This document shows, one piece after another, positions 44,625 to 55,834 of a DNA stretch of 64,000 nucleotides. The stretch lies in assembly GCA_958298945.1 (NCBI GenBank), contig OY282606.1, positions 59,223,920 through 59,287,919 on the forward strand, in the 5' to 3' direction. The position numbers and the translations under genes were made by a program. How positions within the stretch are numbered: the stretch's first letter is position 1; each line of letters begins with the position of its first letter. The notes under the pieces were generated by a model. It was not told where the DNA came from. It searched no databases and worked only from the letters and a program-made list of their open reading frames with translations. This DNA is from Atherix ibis. Its lineage: Eukaryota; Arthropoda; Insecta; Diptera; Athericidae.

Positions 44625-46177
44625 TTTAATTCATTATAATTTATGTTAATATAAAAAGAATTTAATAATTTAGCTTAAATTAATTACAATTTTATTTTTA
44701 TTCTGTGAGATTGTCCCGGAAGAAATTTTTTTGTAATAATTTAATTTTTATTAGTATCGATTACGGTATTTATTTCATTAGCTGCGATTATGTTTTTTTT
44801 TTTCTTCATTCAAACAATTATTAAAAGAATGAAATAAATTTTTTATATCTATTATACTGATCACGACGGTCTCGTAATTTTAATTCGAGAATACAATAAA
44901 ACAGCAAACAAACAAAAAAAAACAAAAAAAATCGTTTTTTCATTTTCTTTTAAATTTAACGCACAACAAAATGGTTACTTATGTGTATGCAAAAAGAATG
45001 TAAGAGGAATACATAAATAGCGGACAAACTGAGGAGAGACGAATAAAGAAATAGATTACGATAAGAAGGAAAAGTGAGAAAGAGTTAAAATAAATAAAAT
45101 GATCATTTGTCATGCAAGAGGAAAAAAAGAAAGGAGAAAAAATTTATATCTTTAAAAAGAAGAGAGAAAAAAGGGGAAAAAATATTAAAGAGAAATAAAA
45201 GCTAATAAAAAAATTCTTGATACAATTTTATACACAATTTTTAAATAATAATTAGTTTAAAGAGAAAAATTAAAATTAAATGGCTTATGAATTACTAATA
45301 CATTTTAATATGCTTCCTTATTTTTTTTAAGGCATCTGTATTATGGACGTAAATTCTCGTTATCGCCTAGTTTATGTGATGTTTTTACAAGTTATTTCGC
45401 CAACAAAAAAATGTTTTTAGAAATAAAAAAAATGTAGCAATTTCGCAAATGCGATTATTAATAAACTATTTTTTTCTTGTTGGTGAACTTTTCGTATTTT
45501 TATAAGACTTTTATAATCATTTCAATAAAAATTTATTAATAAATTATTTTTATTATTTTTAATTTTATAGCTAATATTAATAATTGGTTTTATATTTATT
45601 TGTAGAACCACAACCGTCTTTTGTTATGCCTAGCCACACAATTTATTTTCACGTTGGTTTTCTTGGACATTTTACAATATTTTATTAATATTTCGGATCA
45701 TAACTGTTTTAGTTTTATATACTAATATAGAATTTTCATATACTTGATTTTATTTACACATATATTGCAACAAGTTAGTAATAATTACTTGCTAGTGTCA
45801 GTTTTAATTTGCACAAATAAGAAGTCGCATTTTCAGAACAATAGGAATGATTAATTGTTAATATTCTTTTTTTATTAATAACAGATACGATTAAATTATT
45901 TTATATTTACTATATTATTAAGTATTATTTTTTTTAAATTTACATTTTTCTCTGATTTTTAGTTTTGTTGTCATTAAATGATCCTCTCTTTCTCTTTTTC
46001 TACTTTTATTATTTCGGTTTCTTTCTTTCCAATTTTGACAGATTCAAAAAAATATCAACACTCCGACTCAGCTGCCCAACACCGTACCTCGACAGTTCGA
46101 CACGGAATCCCCTGCCTGTCATCTTTTTGCCATCTTGATACCGGCTTATCCGTGCTGGTACGATCGTACCATGCTGT
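44625..46177. other. AT-rich DNA, then GC-richer target of the Jockey insertion
   Basis: 45040-45200 is purine-rich on plus. From about 46060 the sequence becomes GC-richer and contains the 14-bp palindrome GGTACGATCGTACC (46157-46170) just before the insertion point. The same GC-richer block continues after 51416. No coding content recognised. Confidence 0.4.
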
Positions 46178-46194
46178 CTACACATATAATATCA
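46178..46194 (+). repeat. Target-site duplication, left copy
   Basis: CTACACATATAATATCA, identical over 17 bp to 51399-51415. Confidence 0.9.
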
Positions 46195-46431
46195 GTTAAG
46201 ATTCAGCGTTAGGTTAGTTGTGTTCATTCTCTGTTGTGTTGTGGAAGTAATATAACATATAATTTGAGTTTTAAATAATTTTCAATAACAATATTGACTT
46301 TTGCTTAAATTACTTGTAGTGAATTTTGCTAAACTAGTGACATAAAAATAATTAAAAAAAAAAAAAAAAAAAAAAATTAATCAAAAAGTTATAAAATCTT
46401 TTACCATCGTTCGAAGATATCTCTTCGAAGG

Positions 46432-47871
46432 ATGGAAATACCGGAAGACGATATGATAGTCCCGGACGGGGATGTCAAAATGTTCGGCGTGCTTCTTGCC
46501 GACAAAAAAAAGCTAGGAACGGACATTACGGCCTTTCTAAAGCAGGTTGGAGTTCACTTCAACCTTCAAAAGGAAATTGGAGACGTGAGCTTCCCTACTT
46601 CAAAGAAAAGGAAGAACACGGTAAATAATGACGCTTCTCTGACAGATGCTAATAAGTTCATTGTAGAGCCAATTAAGCGACCAAAGAAGGCTAAAAAGGC
46701 AAAGGCAACGATAGCTGCGGGTTCTATACCTACAGGGAGCCAAAATCGGTTTAGTCTGCTCGAAGAAGCTTTGCCAAAACCACAGTCCACTACGTGCAGG
46801 AATACAAAAACAAACACCTTGGCTCCATCTGTAGTGGAGAAAATTCATATACCTCCGATCACGTGTCGAGGTTTGAATATTAACGCCTTCATCAAAGAGA
46901 TGAAGAAGCTAGAAAGGACACCTGGTTATAAAATAACCAATAACAACGGCAAATCAATTATTAAGCCGGAAACATTGGAAGATCGAAGAATTATCCTCGA
47001 CTTCATTAAGGCAAAGGGTATACCTGGACATACCTACACCACAAAAGAGGAAAAGAAGATTTCCCTGATAGTAAGAGGTCTCCACAACTCCTGTGAAGCC
47101 TCGGATATAGAAGCCGACCTAGCCAACCAAGTGGAGGCGGCTATAATCAATAAAGTGGAGAATTTCAAAATTAAATTCTCAAAGGAAAATAATGTCCAAT
47201 CTGACATATTCCTAGTACAGTTGGCTCCAGGACACCAGCCATCCAGTGTCACGCATGTGACAAAAATTCTACATCAGTCAATACGATGGGAAAAACTAAG
47301 GAGAAGTGGCCCACTTCAATGCCACAGATGCGAACAGTTTGGGCATGCAGCAGCAAATTGTTTTTATAAATTTGTCTGCGTGAAATGCGGGCAAAATCAC
47401 ATGCCCAAGGCTTGCCCACGAGACATGGACAAGTCTGGTGATCCCTTCTGCGCCAACTGTGGACAACATGGCCATCCAGCGAACCACAGAGGTTGTTCCT
47501 TCTACAAGGAAATGATTGCGGCAAAGGAACTCAGGCGACAATCCAGAGTTCAACAGCGGAAGGACAAACTGAACTTTGTGCACCAGTCAATTAATAACAC
47601 TGTCAGGAGTGGAGTATCCTTCGCAAGCGTCCTACGAGGAGCACCAATCTCGAACGCTGTATTGACAGAAAGGGCAGCCACCAGATCTGAAGAATCAACT
47701 CAGCAATCGCCCATGGAAGAATTCTTTTCGGAGGCTTCAACATTATTAAGTGTAGACATGCCTAGTCTAATCGCCGAGGTAAGTCAATTTATGAAATCAT
47801 ATAAAACACTTTCCTCTTCTGCAGATCGACAGGTTGCATACTTGCATTTCCTTGGGAAAGTTTGCAAATGA
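46432..47871 (+). CDS. Jockey ORF1: Gag-like RNA-binding protein, intact (479 aa)
   Basis: Unbroken frame of 479 codons. The N-terminal 120 residues are Lys-rich with KKRKN and KRPKKAKKAKA, likely nuclear-localisation and RNA contacts. A middle RRM-like part (about 150-290) follows. Then come three zinc knuckles: CHRCEQFGHAAANC at 297, CVKCGQNHMPKAC at 316 and CANCGQHGHPANHRGC at 340. The C-terminus is Ser-rich. It binds the element RNA and carries it to the nucleus. Codon use is less AT-biased than the surroundings. The minus-strand frames here are shadows. Confidence 0.95.
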   Translation: MEIPEDDMIVPDGDVKMFGVLLADKKKLGTDITAFLKQVGVHFNLQKEIGDVSFPTSKKRKNTVNNDASLTDANKFIVEPIKRPKKAKKAKATIAAGSIPTGSQNRFSLLEEALPKPQSTTCRNTKTNTLAPSVVEKIHIPPITCRGLNINAFIKEMKKLERTPGYKITNNNGKSIIKPETLEDRRIILDFIKAKGIPGHTYTTKEEKKISLIVRGLHNSCEASDIEADLANQVEAAIINKVENFKIKFSKENNVQSDIFLVQLAPGHQPSSVTHVTKILHQSIRWEKLRRSGPLQCHRCEQFGHAAANCFYKFVCVKCGQNHMPKACPRDMDKSGDPFCANCGQHGHPANHRGCSFYKEMIAAKELRRQSRVQQRKDKLNFVHQSINNTVRSGVSFASVLRGAPISNAVLTERAATRSEESTQQSPMEEFFSEASTLLSVDMPSLIAEVSQFMKSYKTLSSSADRQVAYLHFLGKVCK

Positions 47872-47995
47872 TGCGGTTTATACTGAGGAAGTTATGTAAT
47901 GCAGCGATGGACAACCATCATCAGGAAAAACGTCACTATTGGAGCAACCTAGAACAGCAGCCAAACGACGGAAACCACCTTTTGCGGATTAGAAA

Positions 47996-48043
47996 GGAGC
48001 AACACAACCCGGCTAGGACTCGAAAGGAGCAACACAACCCAGC
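47996..48043 (+). repeat. 30-bp tandem duplication in the ORF1-ORF2 spacer
   Basis: GGAGCAACACAACCC(A/G)GC occurs at 47997 and 48027, each followed by AGGACTCGAAA or AAAAAGACAA. Confidence 0.7.
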
Positions 48044-48139
48044 AAAAAGACAACACTTCATATTATTATTTTCAAGTAAGAATAATTTAAAATCCAATCT
48101 ACCCATGATAGTTATAAGCTCTTCCTACCATATTCCATT

Positions 48140-51063
48140 ATGACGCGCTCTCTAAATATCATAGCACTTAACGTGCGGTCTATCGTGAGCCTGTCCAAAA
48201 GAGTCGAACTTTATCAGTTCATTCAGAATCAGCCTGCCGACTTCTATTTCATCAATGAAACTCACCTGAATTTGAAGCACAAGCTTTCACTTCCACGATT
48301 TCATTGCATTCGCAATGACTCTAATCAGGGAACAGGCATTATCTTCTCAGAAAATATCCAATATAGTAACTTGGTTAACTTCAGGTCAAATAATATCTGC
48401 ACCACTTGTGTTGTTACGCGATGTCATGTAAGCAATTCGGGTATTAAAAATATAGCATTAGTTTCATGTTATATTGCCTGCAAGTGCTCACCCGTCGAAA
48501 TTAAAGACCTCTTCGAGTTCTTACAAGATCTCATGAGCAAGGGATATGAGGTAATCATGGGAGGAGATTTTAACGCCAGACACACCTCATGGGGAGATTC
48601 TATCCGTAACTCTTCCGGCATTTCTATTAAAAATTTGCTAACTAGCATCTCCACATTACAGATAATTGCACCTCCTGGCCCTACCAGACCTAGTAGCTTA
48701 TCTGTAGTCGATCTGTTTTTCGTTTCAAGCGGTTTAATTAATCCTTACTCTTCGAACATTACTTGTTTAACTCTCGACTTTCATTCAGACCATTATCCGG
48801 TTCTTATTAAAATTCAAACTCAATTCAACTTTGAGAATACTGAGTTAAAATCTTTCACGTCGTATAAGAACACGAACTGGAAAGAATTTAGGCAAGATGT
48901 AGATATGGCCATATCTAACGGAATGAATATTCCTTGCTTCAAGAACATAACCAATTAAGAAATTGATTTCCATATAGAAACCTTTAGTCAGATTGTCTCG
49001 GAGGTATTTCATAGACATTCAAGGCAACTGTCTTATAGTAGCCATCGATTTGATTCTCTCCCCGAGGACATTAAGAAAATGTATTGGTTGAAAAATCATT
49101 GGATAAGGGAAATGAAACGCATTTTCCGGAGAGAACTCAACACTACATCCTCAGATTATCGTCTCTTTGAGGCACAGGTTAACTGCATATCAACTATGAT
49201 ACGCAATAAAGTTAACAAACACTTTAATGAACAATTTTCTGAACGACTTTCAAAAGTACGTCCAGGTCCTGATGCTTTCAAGCAGCTTAACGCAATCACC
49301 GGTCGAAGGTCACTCAATAAAGTAACAGTTACCGATAATAACGACCGCGAAATAAAAGGGGATCCAATTAATATTTTTAAAAACTTTGCCTCGTTTTATA
49401 AAGATCTTTACAACTTTAGTTCAAACTCACCTCTACGAACTCACGTAAATAATCAGGTCAATAGTTTTTTATCAAACGCCCCAACTCATGTTACTACATT
49501 CAGCACTGATAACAGTGCAAGTAATCCCAGCCTTCTAGATATGTTTATATCCGAAAACACACTCTACTCGGTAATAAAATCCTTAAATAATAAAAAGTCT
49601 GCCGGCATCGATAATATATCGAACTTTATGCTGAGAAAGCTTCCGAAAAAGAGTCTGCGTCCCTTAGTTGCAATATTTAATCACTGTATTAACAATTGCT
49701 ACTTCCCTAAAGCCTGGAAAATAGGTATTATCTTTAATATTCCGAAAACTCAAGGTAGAGCAGCCATCCAACAACATCGACCTATATCTCTTCTTCCCTG
49801 TTTGGGAAAAATATTAGAAAAATTTTTTTACGAAAAGGTAAATGAATTTTGTAATGAAAATAAAATTATTCCCGACTTTCAATTCGGATTTCGGAAAGGT
49901 CACTCAACTTTGGATGCTCTTTTCCTACTACATAGTGACATAACAACTGCGTTAAACCGTAAAGAATCAACAGTTGCTTGCTCCCTAGATATAACCAAAG
50001 CCTTTGACTCAGTTTGGCATAAGGGACTAGTGCACAAACTATGTAAACTTAATTTCCTCCATATTTTACGCTGCTGCTGCACTCATTTCTTCAGGATAGA
50101 TCATCTTGTGTCAGATATCAGAACACGACTGTCGAATTCTTCTTAATAGGTAAAGGAGTTCCACAAGGCTCGGTATTAGGTCCCCTGCTGTATTCAATAT
50201 ACACTGCAGATATACCAACAGCCGCAAAAGCACAAATGATACTATATGCAGACGACACTCTTGTTTATGCCAAAAGCAAATCACCAAAATTAGCTCTAAA
50301 GAGAACGCAAGAGCTACTTTTTAAAATTATAAATTATTATGATGACTGGAACTTATCAGTCAATCTTAATAAGTCGAATTTAATCTGTTTCCGTAATCCC
50401 AGCACTCGCGGACCGGGGAAAATTGCTACAAAGAGCAAAAAGCTGCGTATTCTGATTAAAAAAACAGCTATCCCAGTCTCAAATGAACTAAAATATTTAG
50501 GCATCAACTTTAACTCAATGTTCAAATTTAACCCACATGTTGAGTTAACTTTGAAGAAAGCCAAAAGGGCTATTCATACCTTTTTATTCCTACTTAGACG
50601 TCGGAAAGGGCTTAGTATAAATACAAAGTTACTGTTTTATAAACAACTTATTCGGCCAATTATTGGATATGCATTTCCGATCTATTTTAGTTTCTCGAAA
50701 ACGTATGCGAATATAGTCCATGTATTCGAAAGGTCAATCATTAGGAAATGTCTTTCAAAATATCGTAAAATAGACGGTAAGCATTACTCCAACTCCTATA
50801 TATATCAGAAAAGTAATCTTACTCCTTTTATTTCATACATGGTTGGTCTAACCAAAATCTTTCTTCAGCATTTAATAGACCATACCAATCCACTCATTCA
50901 AGAGTCACTAGAAAGGATTAATACCCAAGCCACCCAACACAGAAACTTATACAATGATTACCTCTATGCCTCACCAGTTATCATATCTGATTTTGCGAAG
51001 GACAGTGATATTATGAACGTTCAGTTTTATAATTCCTTAACTCCCCATTTCCATCGTGGTTAG
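48140..51063 (+). pseudogene. Jockey ORF2: endonuclease and RT, two small lesions
   Basis: Start MTRSLNIIALNVRSIVS at 48140. Endonuclease: NVRSI, INETHL, GGDFNARHTSWGD (about residue 141), LSVVDLFFVSS, SDHYPV. One in-frame TAA at 48956-48958, where a one-base change would restore a Gln codon. RT: KKSAGIDNISN, HRPISLLPCLGKILEKFFYE, FQFGFRKGHSTLDAL, CSLDITKAFDSVWHKGLVHK. At about 50050 one T is missing and the frame shifts. The frame resumes with GVPQGSVLGPLLYSIYTADI and the catalytic YADD near 50245, then the thumb and C-terminal region to the stop at 51063. Without lesions it would have about 974 codons, normal for Jockey, and no RNase H. It nicks DNA and copies the RNA. Confidence 0.95.
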
Positions 51064-51383
51064 CGGAAGCAACACACAATTCCCAAAAATTGCAAACTCC
51101 TAATCCGCTCTTCCTGAACATTCCTTTCCCTAATTTTTATTATTTTTTATTATTAAGTCTAGAATTAAGTTTAGTTTATAAGCAATTAAAAATATAGATA
51201 ATTGTGTTTGAGCAAGCACATTTAATTTTTAAGCCATAGTTGTAAGCAATTCATGTACTTATTCATTAAAAACTAATTTAATATATAAGCAAAAGATATA
51301 CAGAGCATGTTTTAGCTCTACGTTTTAAATACCATGTAAATATGTACAAGTAATATGAAAATAATAAATGCTCTACTTAAACT

Positions 51384-51398
51384 AAAAAAAAAAAAAAA
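51384..51398 (+). other. Poly(A) tail of the Jockey element
   Basis: Fifteen A directly before the right target duplication. AATAAA lies 20 bp upstream. Confidence 0.9.
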
Positions 51399-51415
51399 CT
51401 ACACATATAATATCA
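51399..51415 (+). repeat. Target-site duplication, right copy
   Basis: CTACACATATAATATCA, 17 of 17 bases equal to 46178-46194. Confidence 0.9.
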
Positions 51416-51639
51416 TAATTCTGCACACGGCACGATCCTACGACTGGTTTTGCCAGTCATTTTATAGTAAGATCACATGCATGGCTTTGCTGATTTGTGC
51501 GATACCTCTTTGGTAATACCCAAATCCGCAATGCCTTCGATAAGGCTACCATAATAATCCAACGGTATAGCGAGTTGGAACGACCTGCAAAACAATAGCC
51601 TCTACTTCAACTCCTCGCTTCATTGACACGTAATATCAG

Positions 51640-52350
51640 GTTAATACATGACATGATATTAAACTGACTTATAAAAAGAAATTTTAATTTAAGATAAATG
51701 CTACAGCCAAAAAAGCTCGTATATAAATAGTACGTATTTCAATTAATTTATTATCAGTCACATCTTAATTGTGTTTAAAAACTTCTCTTCTTCCTCTAAG
51801 AATATTAGCGGTATTTACTATTGTTATCATCATTACTGTTATGTTAACGTTGAACTTAAAATCTATATTATCATATGTCTGTATTTAATTATTTATTACT
51901 ATTTTCATTTATTTATTTAATTTATTGATTTAATTAACTATCTATATGCTTTTACTATATTTTCGTTTTATAAGGTAACTCAAAAGCGATATATAGTCAA
52001 AAATACTGAAAAACTGTACTCTCAAAAAGCGATAAATAATGAATATTCAAAAGCGATAAATTCTCAAAATGATACAATTAAGTTTCAAAATAATTATAAT
52101 CTCATAGAGCGAACGATGAATAAAGTAGAAAATTATAAGCGACTACCATTATTTGAGTGATCGATGGATTAAGCAAGATCGGAGAAATACAGTTTAAAGT
52201 GCAAAAATAGCAAGAAGATCCAACTAGGGTTCGGCCGTCCTAAACTTGTGAACTATTTGTGAAATACAACTTAGTCAAATAAAGAAAATCGTAAATAAAC
52301 GAAAACAGTATTTTACTCTCTCCATTGAATCTACTTAAGATCGTACAATA
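51640..52350 (+). repeat. Possible solo LTR
   Basis: TATATAAATAG at 51720 is followed 31 bp later by ATCAGTC, the TATA-plus-initiator pair usual in fly LTR promoters. AATAAAGAAAATCG lies at 52281. Between them is no ORF, only degenerate TCAAAAGCGATA repeats (51980-52070). The ends and target duplication could not be fixed, so this is tentative. Confidence 0.3.
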
Positions 52351-52365
52351 TGGTATGTTATATAC

Positions 52366-53320
52366 AGGGTTCATTATATGGTTCAAATCGAAGATTTTTT
52401 TTTAATAACTTTTAAATGAAATACAATTTTAAAATTTATATTCTATTTGATTATATGATTTTTATTATTTTGTATGGAATATAGTGTCGGTCAAATGCCC
52501 GCCTCTGACCGCAGCGCAAAGGCGAGCGCTTTTAAGCGCATTTATGATAGCATTTTCGCAGATTTCTGGTGTTATTTCAGCAATTTAATTTCAAATGTGG
52601 TCCTTAAGCATCGAATTTTGGTTGGTTTATTAGTGTACACCTTTTCTTTCAAGTACTCTCTTACAAAGTAAGAGAAATTGGGATGGTTCAAATTAGGGGA
52701 TCGTAGGTGCCAGTTGTTGTCACCACTTTTTTACATTATTCGACCAATGACTGTTACAGCATTGCCTCGAGCATCCTCAAAGAAATATGGCCCAATGATG
52801 CCGCCGGCCCAAATGCAGCACCAAACAGTTATTCTACGAGGGTGAAGTGTTCTTTGGTGTATCAGTTAAGGGTTTTTTGTACTCCAATAGCGGCTATTCT
52901 ATTTATTAGCAAAGTCAGCCAAGTAGAAGTAAGGAGAGACTAAGCGTACTTCTACTTGGCTGACTTTGTTAATAGCGGTCGCCTATGCCGAGTTGTAAAA
53001 CTTGAGAACCCCAGTCTCGGCGCCGTTCACGGTCATTTGTCTGCAGCTGTTGTGTTAATTGAATTATATACAATTTTTAAAAAACATGATGAAGATATTC
53101 CCAATTCTTGTGCACAGCGTCGATGAGTGATACCCCGACATTCATCAACAATCTTCCTCGCTTTTTTAAGTGTACGTTGGCTTAATTTTCGCTCAGTCTT
53201 CGCTTTATATTCCAGTATATGCATATTTTCAAAATTATTCATTACATACTGAATGGTTGACTTGTTCAGCATATAATTAACACAAAAAAAGTCGAACAAT
53301 TTACTCCGCGTATTCACAGT
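52366..53320 (-). pseudogene. Tc1/mariner (DD41D-like) transposase remnant
   Basis: On minus, the N-terminal part (53317-53033) reads SQRTLKKARKIVDECRGITH then RRCAQELGIS, a helix-turn-helix. After an inverted duplication comes RITVWCCIWAGGIIGPYFFE then DARGNAVTV (52850-52750). The second catalytic region is deleted, and the C-terminus EYLKEKVYTNKPTKIRCL and ARLCAAVRGG-like text (shifted) ends near 52480. A possible left TIR starts at 52366 with CAGGGTTCATTATATGG. No right TIR was matched. Inactive. Confidence 0.7.
52909..52973. repeat. 24-bp hairpin inside the transposase remnant
   Basis: AGCAAAGTCAGCCAAGTAGA plus AGTA, then a loop of about 15 nt, then the reverse complement with one mismatch (TACTTCTACTTGGCTGACTT plus TGTT). 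AATAGCGG-type sequence on both sides suggests that the inversion is longer. It is an inverted duplication of coding sequence. Confidence 0.8.
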
Positions 53321-53329
53321 TCAACAATT

Positions 53330-54735
53330 ATTTAAATAAATTTATTATCAACCAATCTCTTCGACTGTCAATGCCAACATACAAATGTCATCCAAACCAA
53401 AATGACGGCTAAAAAAATCGACCTGGAACATAAGAAGCACATGTATATTGGAATATTTTTTATAGTAGCAGAACATATAAATGTTGCTAGAAAATCCGTA
53501 TGTATGTTAAGTAGACAAAATTTACAAAAAAAGCATATACAAACTGCTATTTTAAAAAAAAGTATAACTGATAAATATCGCTATATCTGACTAATGGTAT
53601 AATTCATGGGAACAGACGTTTAATAAATTAATCCGAATATTATTAAATAAAAACCTATAAGAAAAATTGAATGATATTGTTCTACTCAAAAAAAAAAAAA
53701 ATTACCTCTAACAGAAGATAAGTGAATTCTAAATTTATTTAAGGTAATTTTATTTTCATAACTGTACATTGAAAATGGAAATATACAAAATGAATTCTGA
53801 TGAAGAAATTTTCTCTCTTAGACTTCCAATAAATCAGGAATTTCCTGTAAATTCCAATAAAATTTCAAGTGGAAAATATTAAGCGGAAATTAAAATATTG
53901 AAATAGAAAAGAAATATATAAAAAAGCACAGTTTATCATTCATTTAAAGTAACTGTTTTCTTTAATCGATCTTTACTGTACCGAATTAATATTTAAATAA
54001 ATATTTCGTAGAAAATATTGTAAAAAGATATATTTTATATATATATCAATCAAATTTATTTATAATTTTAAAAATAAAATATTCATATTTTATGAATTAA
54101 TATTAAATTTTATTCTCAATTAATTTATTTATTGTGAGTTATACTGTAACAGCAGATTCATGTAAAATACAGATAAAATTCGGCAGCATTTGGAACATAA
54201 AAAAATTAGAAATATTTACTTTTAAATATTTATTTTAGCTTATAATATGAGTTCATAATAAAAATGTATATAGATCTGAATAAATAATCAAACTTACGAA
54301 AATATTTACGGTATTTTGTTAGTTGAAATTAATGTTGAAGTTCAATTGTTGCTAGCTCAAATTTTATTTACAAAAATTTAACAATATTTTATCAGTCTAA
54401 AGGTTTAAATATGTTACTAATATTTGTATTATTAGTATTGCTTTTATATTTATTTATATTTTTTATTTAAATTATTTTAAGCATATATGTCTTTATTGTC
54501 CGAATTCTTAACTATATATTACGTAGATTAATTATTTACTATGTAAAACAAATAATTAATTTTCATGTGTTATACGTAAACAAAATTGTAATGTTTCATA
54601 CGTAAACAAATAAAGTAACAAATGTTTTTTCTAAGAAAGTATACGCAAGTGTTTTTTGACATATTGATCAATATTTGTTTTTTTATATAGCAGTTTCTTA
54701 TAGTTATAGTAAGTTTTATATTTATTTTTTCCTTG
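53330..54735. other. AT-rich DNA upstream of the knottin-like gene
   Basis: Small frames at 53402-53590 and 53775-53882 have no motif and no promoter. Nothing else supported. Confidence 0.4.
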
Positions 54736-54741
54736 GAAAAG

Positions 54742-54750
54742 TATATAAAT
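54742..54750 (+). promoter_or_regulatory. TATA box of the knottin-like gene
   Basis: TATATAAAT, 54 bp before the ATG at 54796. A TCATT initiator-like site lies about 30 bp downstream (54771). An ATG at 54750 would lie upstream of the start site. Confidence 0.6.
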
Positions 54751-54795
54751 ATGTACTTTCGATATTTTTGTCATTGCTAAAACTGAATTTATACA

Positions 54796-55072
54796 ATGAA
54801 TTTTAAACTAATATTTTTGCTATTGACTAGTATTTTCTGTATCTCAGTTAAGGCAGAGGAGATATCATGTTTGAAAGATTCTGAGAAGGTATAACGTGTT
54901 CTAAAAGATTTTAACAAGTAAATTATAATTCAGTTTTCGTAAATTATAGTGCACTGCTAATGAGCTTTGCTGTTCTGGAACATGTTTACTTCCTGTCGGA
55001 CTTTGCATTGAAAGTGAAGAATGGCTAAATAAGTTAATCGAGGATATATTTGGAAAACCACCCGCCGCATAA
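54796..55072 (+). CDS. Secreted six-cysteine knottin-like peptide, two exons
   Basis: Exon 1 (54796-54888) codes for a signal peptide, MNFKLIFLLLTSIFCISVKA, likely cut after Ala20, then EEISCLKDSEK. Intron 54889-54949 is 61 bp, phase 0, with donor GTATAA and acceptor AAATTATAG, a typical fly mini-intron. Exon 2 (54950-55072) begins CTANELCCSGTCLLPVGLCI, then an acidic tail ending PPAA. Mature cysteines follow C-x6-C-x5-CC-x3-C-x6-C (residues 25, 32, 38, 39, 43, 50), the inhibitor cystine-knot spacing. The total is 71 residues, about 51 mature. Knottins are extracellular and include protease inhibitors, channel ligands, antimicrobial and seminal peptides; which applies here cannot be told. TATA box and poly(A) signal flank it. 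It looks like a working host gene and is not part of any transposon seen. Confidence 0.75.
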
Positions 55073-55167
55073 AAACTTAATTATGGAAGCGTAGTTTCGA
55101 CAGAAAAGCCAAGCCAATTTTTTGGAGATGAATAACTAAAAATTGAATTTTTTAGCAACACAATCGA

Positions 55168-55173
55168 AATAAA
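55168..55173 (+). promoter_or_regulatory. Poly(A) signal of the knottin-like gene
   Basis: AATAAA, 95 bp after the stop codon. Confidence 0.6.
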
Positions 55174-55179
55174 CAATTT

Positions 55180-55825
55180 TATATTATTTATATAATACTA
55201 TTGTATAGTAAATTAATTGATATAATATTAATAAAAGTTTTCAAATTTTCAATAAGTCAATTTACTAAATATATACTTTTCATAGATATATTAAATTAAT
55301 TAATTAATTACTATGATTATTTCTTAATAAATTCAAATAATTTCCTTCAGAAAATTTGTTTGATTAATGATTATTTTATGTTAACTCAAAATATGTGTCA
55401 GCATAGGTATTAAAATATATTTCCTCCAAAAAATTTTAGGCCAATTTCCAATTAATCTGAAATTAGGATCAATTGTATTCTAAAATTATGAAATGAATTG
55501 GTATTTAAAAAAAAATTACCAAGATAAAATAAATAGACCTATGACAATAGACAACTCTAATATGTCAGTCGAAAATTCAACAAACAATATGGAAGTGTTT
55601 ATTCTATTTTTCTATATTTTGTATATATATTGTATATATTGTCTTAGATTTTATATAAGTCACTACTTAAATGGAAGGAATTGTATGATGTTTTCTTCCT
55701 GAAATACGTAAACTGGGCAAACATATTTAAAGGCAAGCCTAAATAAAGTCACAAAAAATTGTATCTATCTAGATGATTTTATATTGATATATTATATTTT
55801 GCTTCTATGTTAAAGAAATTTTATT
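55180..55825. other. AT-rich DNA, nothing recognised
   Basis: A 69-codon frame at 55493-55702 has a hydrophobic middle, but it is AT-driven and has no promoter. Nothing firm. Confidence 0.4.
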
Positions 55826-55834
55826 ATACAGGTC

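Larger units (their letters stand above)
46195..51398 (+). mobile_element. Young Jockey-clade retrotransposon, near intact
   Basis: 5.2 kb between perfect 17-bp target duplications, ending in 15 A. The start reads (CA)GTTAAGATTCAGCG; the CA may belong to the element, which would give a CAGT start as in several fly non-LTR elements. It has a 5' UTR of about 240 bp with a run of more than 20 A at 46355-46376, ORF1, a 268-bp spacer, ORF2 and a 320-bp 3' UTR. Confidence 0.95.

Noticed and set aside
46566..47583. Minus-strand ORFs of 72-95 codons under Jockey ORF1
   Set aside because: Shadows of an intact, motif-bearing frame on plus.
53775..53882. 35-codon ORF beginning MEIYKMNSDEEIFSL
   Set aside because: No TATA box, signal peptide or motif; cannot be told from chance.
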